Assembly: GCF_003024925.1 (NCBI RefSeq)
Contig: NZ_PUED01000008.1
Coordinates: 1-34,637 of the forward strand
Length of the DNA: 34,637 bases
Direction of reading: 5' to 3'
DNA from: Paramuribaculum intestinale
Lineage (GTDB): Bacteria > Bacteroidota > Bacteroidia > Bacteroidales > Muribaculaceae
Shown here: positions 32,439 through 34,637 of the stretch, piece by piece
Layout of the letters: every line of letters begins with the position of its first letter
How positions within the stretch are numbered: position 1 is the stretch's first letter
Position numbers and translations under genes: made by a program
Notes under the pieces: model-generated
Seen by the model: the letters and a program-made list of their open reading frames with translations, nothing else
Told to the model about the DNA's origin: nothing
Database searches by the model: none

Positions 32439-33203
32439 TTAAAGTTCCCTCAGGCAGGCTATGTCTTTGCAGTCGGCGGTCATGTCCACGCCCGTGGGCA
32501 CGACTGTCACGTAGCCCCGGCCGAGCCAGTAGTTGTCGGTCGTGGAGTCGTCGGGATCGCGGTCCACGTATTCGCCGGTGAGCCGGTAGGCGGTGCGCCC
32601 GTCGGGAGCGGTTGTCTGCGAGTATTCGCCGATCCAGTGTCCCATGGATGCCCTGACGAGCTTTATCCCATTGGGTTTGCATCGGGCGGGGATGTTGACG
32701 TTCAGGCAGATGCCCGACGGCAGACCCGATGCGGCCACTCCGCGGGCTATCTCGTCGACATAGCGGCCACACTCGCTGAAGTCGGCGTCGGCGTGATGGT
32801 CGAGCAGCGAGAATCCCACCGACGGGATGCCGAGCGTGCACCCTTCGATCACGGCGCCCATTGTGCCGGAGTACAGCACCGAGTTGCCCGAGTTTGAGCC
32901 GTGGTTGATGCCCGACAGTATCAGGTCGGGACGGCGCTCTCTGAAGAGGGCGTGCATCGCGAGCTTCACGCAGTCCACCGGTGTGCCGTTGACCGACCAC
33001 ACCTGAGCGCCCTCTTCGTCGGCCCGGCGGGTAAGATACAATTCGCTGTTCACCGTTATGGCCGACGATTGACCCGATCGGGGGCTGTCGGGAGCCACCG
33101 TCACCACATCGGCCCAGCGGCCGACGCATTTTGCCAGATACCTGATGCCTGCGGCCTCGAAGCCGTCGTCGTTGGTTATGAGTATGAGTGTGCGCTGATC
33201 CAT
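32439..33203 (-). CDS. surE: 5'/3'-nucleotidase SurE
   Basis: A metal-dependent survival protein that dephosphorylates nucleoside monophosphates. The 254-residue protein has the metal ligands D12 and D13 in ITNDDGFEAAGI, S43 in PRSGQSSAIT and N100 in SGINHGSNSGNSVLYSGTMGAV. These are the four SurE active-site positions. The length is usual for the family. A -7 element 21 bp before the ATG gives a very short leader. First gene of a probable surE-crp unit. Confidence 0.95.
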   Translation of the reverse strand: MDQRTLILITNDDGFEAAGIRYLAKCVGRWADVVTVAPDSPRSGQSSAITVNSELYLTRRADEEGAQVWSVNGTPVDCVKLAMHALFRERRPDLILSGINHGSNSGNSVLYSGTMGAVIEGCTLGIPSVGFSLLDHHADADFSECGRYVDEIARGVAASGLPSGICLNVNIPARCKPNGIKLVRASMGHWIGEYSQTTAPDGRTAYRLTGEYVDRDPDDSTTDNYWLGRGYVTVVPTGVDMTADCKDIACLREL

Positions 33204-33223
33204 CTTTTTTCGGTTAGTGATGA

Positions 33224-33231
33224 CAAAGTTA
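33224..33231 (-). promoter_or_regulatory. -7 promoter element of surE
   Basis: The minus strand reads TAACTTTG 21 bp before the surE ATG; the leader would be about 14 nt. Confidence 0.6.
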
Positions 33232-33253
33232 CAAAATATCCGCCGATTTTGTT

Positions 33254-33261
33254 TAATTTTG
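33254..33261 (+). promoter_or_regulatory. Possible -7 promoter element for the DUF4293 gene
   Basis: TAATTTTG 131 bp before the ATG at 33393, divergent to the surE promoter with 22 bp between the two cores. No TTG lies at the expected -33 distance, so support is modest. Confidence 0.4.
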
Positions 33262-33392
33262 TCGCGCCGCAGAGTGCTCGCTGCGGTTAAATTGGATTAA
33301 TTGGAATGTGATAAGTGATTCGCGGCAAGCCACGGGTTACTGATGAGCTTAATAATGTCAACTGATTTTACGAGTTACTTAAGATTTACAAT

Positions 33393-33794
33393 ATGATACA
33401 GCGTGTTCAATCTCTCTGGCTTCTTGCTGCCGTGGCCGTCATGGCGGTGTTCTGTGTTCTCCCCTTCGGCTCTGTGGCCGGAAAGGCTATTGAAGTGGCT
33501 TCCGACATATTTGTGCTCGTGCCGGCGCTCGTTTCGGCGCTGCTCTGCCTCGTGGCGATATTCCTCTACCGCAGCCACGGGCGTCAGAAGGCTGTGATAG
33601 TCGCTTCGATGGCGTTCGCGATCATATCTGAGGCGTTTGCGCTTGTAGGGGTGCTCGTTGCCGACGGAGCCGGCTTCTCCTCTCTCTCATGGACTCTGCT
33701 GCTCCCTCCGGCGGCTGTCGTGGCTCAGATTGCAGCGTGGCGCGGTGTGAATGCCGACCAGCGGCTGCTCCGTTCCTACGATCGTCTGCGCTGA
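33393..33794 (+). CDS. DUF4293-family inner-membrane protein
   Basis: A 133-residue protein with four hydrophobic segments (about 8-26, 38-59, 66-90, 99-116) and a cytoplasmic-like basic C-terminus ending LLRSYDRLR. The start MIQRVQSLWLLAAVAVM and the end with paired Arg are typical of DUF4293, a Bacteroidetes-specific membrane family of unknown function. It ends 13 bp from the convergent recO gene. Confidence 0.85.
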   Translation: MIQRVQSLWLLAAVAVMAVFCVLPFGSVAGKAIEVASDIFVLVPALVSALLCLVAIFLYRSHGRQKAVIVASMAFAIISEAFALVGVLVADGAGFSSLSWTLLLPPAAVVAQIAAWRGVNADQRLLRSYDRLR

Positions 33795-33807
33795 TCCGTC
33801 GCCCCCT

Positions 33808-34530
33808 TTACATTGACCGGAGTATGTCGAGCGACTTCACCCCCTCCAGACGGGTGTGGTGGAGAGAGTAGAACTGCATTATACGGTCGAGCACGGCGTT
33901 GCGTGCCGCGCGGTCGAAACTGTATAGATGCATGTTGGCATACGTCATCCGGCAAAGAGCCGCAGCCACCCGCGCCTCGTCGCTGCCGATCCACCTGTTG
34001 TGGAGCGGGGCGCTGAGACGCCAGATGCCGTCGGCCATGTCAAACACCATGCCGCTCCTGTAGGCTCCCGCGTCGGGCTCTATCCCCAGACACACGGCCA
34101 GACCCCTCAGAAAAGCTATGTGATAGTTGGACGTGCGCTCGCGGGGCAGCTCGTCGAGCACCGCCACCGACTGCGCCACGAAGTCAAACGTCTGCGCGTC
34201 AGGCTGGCTGCTGCGAAGCACTATCCCCAGCACCTCCGCCAGAAACATCGCCACAGTCTGCTTTACCGGCGACGAAATAACCCCGTGCATAGGTCGCAGA
34301 GGCCTGACTGACATTATGCGGCTCACATCGCGCCCCGGCACGATGTCGGCCACGCACTCCACCACCGACATGGGCTGCAGCAAAGCCCTGCGACGGCTCG
34401 CCTCGCGCCCCTTGCCGCCGCGCACGAGCAGCGACATGAACCCGCGGCTGCGCGTGTAGGCCGAGAGTATCGAGCGGTCGTCGGCGTAGGCCACTGTCCT
34501 CAATGCTATCATATGTAAGGTTTCCTGCAT
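33808..34530 (-). CDS. recO: DNA repair protein RecO
   Basis: Part of the RecFOR pathway, loading RecA on single-stranded DNA at gaps. The 240-residue protein has the N-terminal OB fold (MIALRTVAYADDRSILSAYTRSRGFMSLLVRGGKG, then LLQPMSVVECVADIVPGRDVSRI). The helical C-terminal domain follows (QTVAMFLAEVLGIVLRSSQPD, then YHIAFLRGLAVCLGIEPD). The Cys cluster of Deinococcus-type RecO is absent, as usual in this phylum. ATG 34530 lies 22 bp behind the stop of the gene upstream, which suggests an operon. Confidence 0.92.
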   Translation of the reverse strand: MQETLHMIALRTVAYADDRSILSAYTRSRGFMSLLVRGGKGREASRRRALLQPMSVVECVADIVPGRDVSRIMSVRPLRPMHGVISSPVKQTVAMFLAEVLGIVLRSSQPDAQTFDFVAQSVAVLDELPRERTSNYHIAFLRGLAVCLGIEPDAGAYRSGMVFDMADGIWRLSAPLHNRWIGSDEARVAAALCRMTYANMHLYSFDRAARNAVLDRIMQFYSLHHTRLEGVKSLDILRSM

Positions 34531-34552
34531 GGTCGTCGTGGAGCGGGGTAGT

Positions 34553-34637
34553 TCAGTGTCGGTCGTTGCAGTCCACTAATCCGAGCGACTCAAGTATGTA
34601 GCGGGCCACAGATTCCTCGCTGTTTGGCCCTATCACA
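34553..34637 (-). CDS. C-terminal end of an unidentified protein
   Basis: The last 27 codons of a gene entering from outside the window, ending VARYILESLGLVDCNDRH and TGA at 34555-34553. The frame is open to the window edge and lies 22 bp ahead of recO on the same strand. The tail is too short to name. Confidence 0.6.
   Translation of the reverse strand, partial: VIGPNSEESVARYILESLGLVDCNDRH

Noticed and set aside
32401-33129. N-terminal extension of the Crp/Fnr frame to 471 residues
   Set aside because: The extension lies over surE in a different frame and has no domain; the Crp domain begins at ATG 32400.
1-34637. CRISPR array or tRNA/rRNA genes
   Set aside because: No regularly spaced direct repeats with unique spacers and no cloverleaf or rRNA-like sequence were seen in any intergenic gap.

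Overview
The window comes from a G+C-rich member of the Bacteroidales, most likely the gut family Muribaculaceae (inference). Four things point there: a SusC/SusD outer-membrane pair, housekeeping genes typical of the phylum (class II ribonucleotide reductase, type III glutamine synthetase, DapL, a DUF4293 membrane protein, a DUF3298 lipoprotein), very few Shine-Dalgarno sites, and repeated promoter cores of the Bacteroidetes form TAnnTTTG, several with a TTG 18-20 bp upstream.

Layout. 1-5155: the start of malQ (4-alpha-glucanotransferase) lies 4 bp behind nrdJ on the minus strand. A perfect 14-bp inverted repeat carrying back-to-back promoter cores separates nrdJ from a plus-strand nitroreductase/U32 (TrhP-like) pair. 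5172-10008: six minus-strand genes that look like part of a phage head module (scaffold-like, SU10-type capsid-like, possible adaptor, portal-like, a basic protein and an Ala-rich protein). No terminase, protease, tail, lysis or integrase gene is present, and the block sits tightly between trhP and birA. 10138-19078: birA, then SusC, SusD and a lipoprotein in one operon behind a long leader, then a DUF3298 lipoprotein. 19238-23593: dapF-dapL-glnN on the minus strand (lysine/peptidoglycan precursor synthesis and ammonia assimilation). 23961-27062: an AraC regulator, malate dehydrogenase and an ECF-like sigma factor, followed by a 185-bp imperfect inverted repeat that looks like a MITE. 27350-31580: a GH109-like lipoprotein, then a divergent pair made of an Agp-like periplasmic phosphatase and an OprP-like porin, which suggests phosphate scavenging. 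31714-34637: a Crp/Fnr-type regulator behind surE, a DUF4293 protein, recO and the tail of an unidentified gene.

The most unusual content is the phage-head-like block. Every frame is intact, at least two promoter cores lie inside it, and its base composition matches its neighbours, so it looks retained rather than recently inserted. Smaller observations are the palindromic divergent promoter, a 9-bp-period repeat found in two separate intergenic gaps, a 12-11-11-12 bp tandem repeat between the phosphatase and the porin, and the MITE-like inverted repeat. All functional assignments rest on reading protein motifs; no database search was possible.
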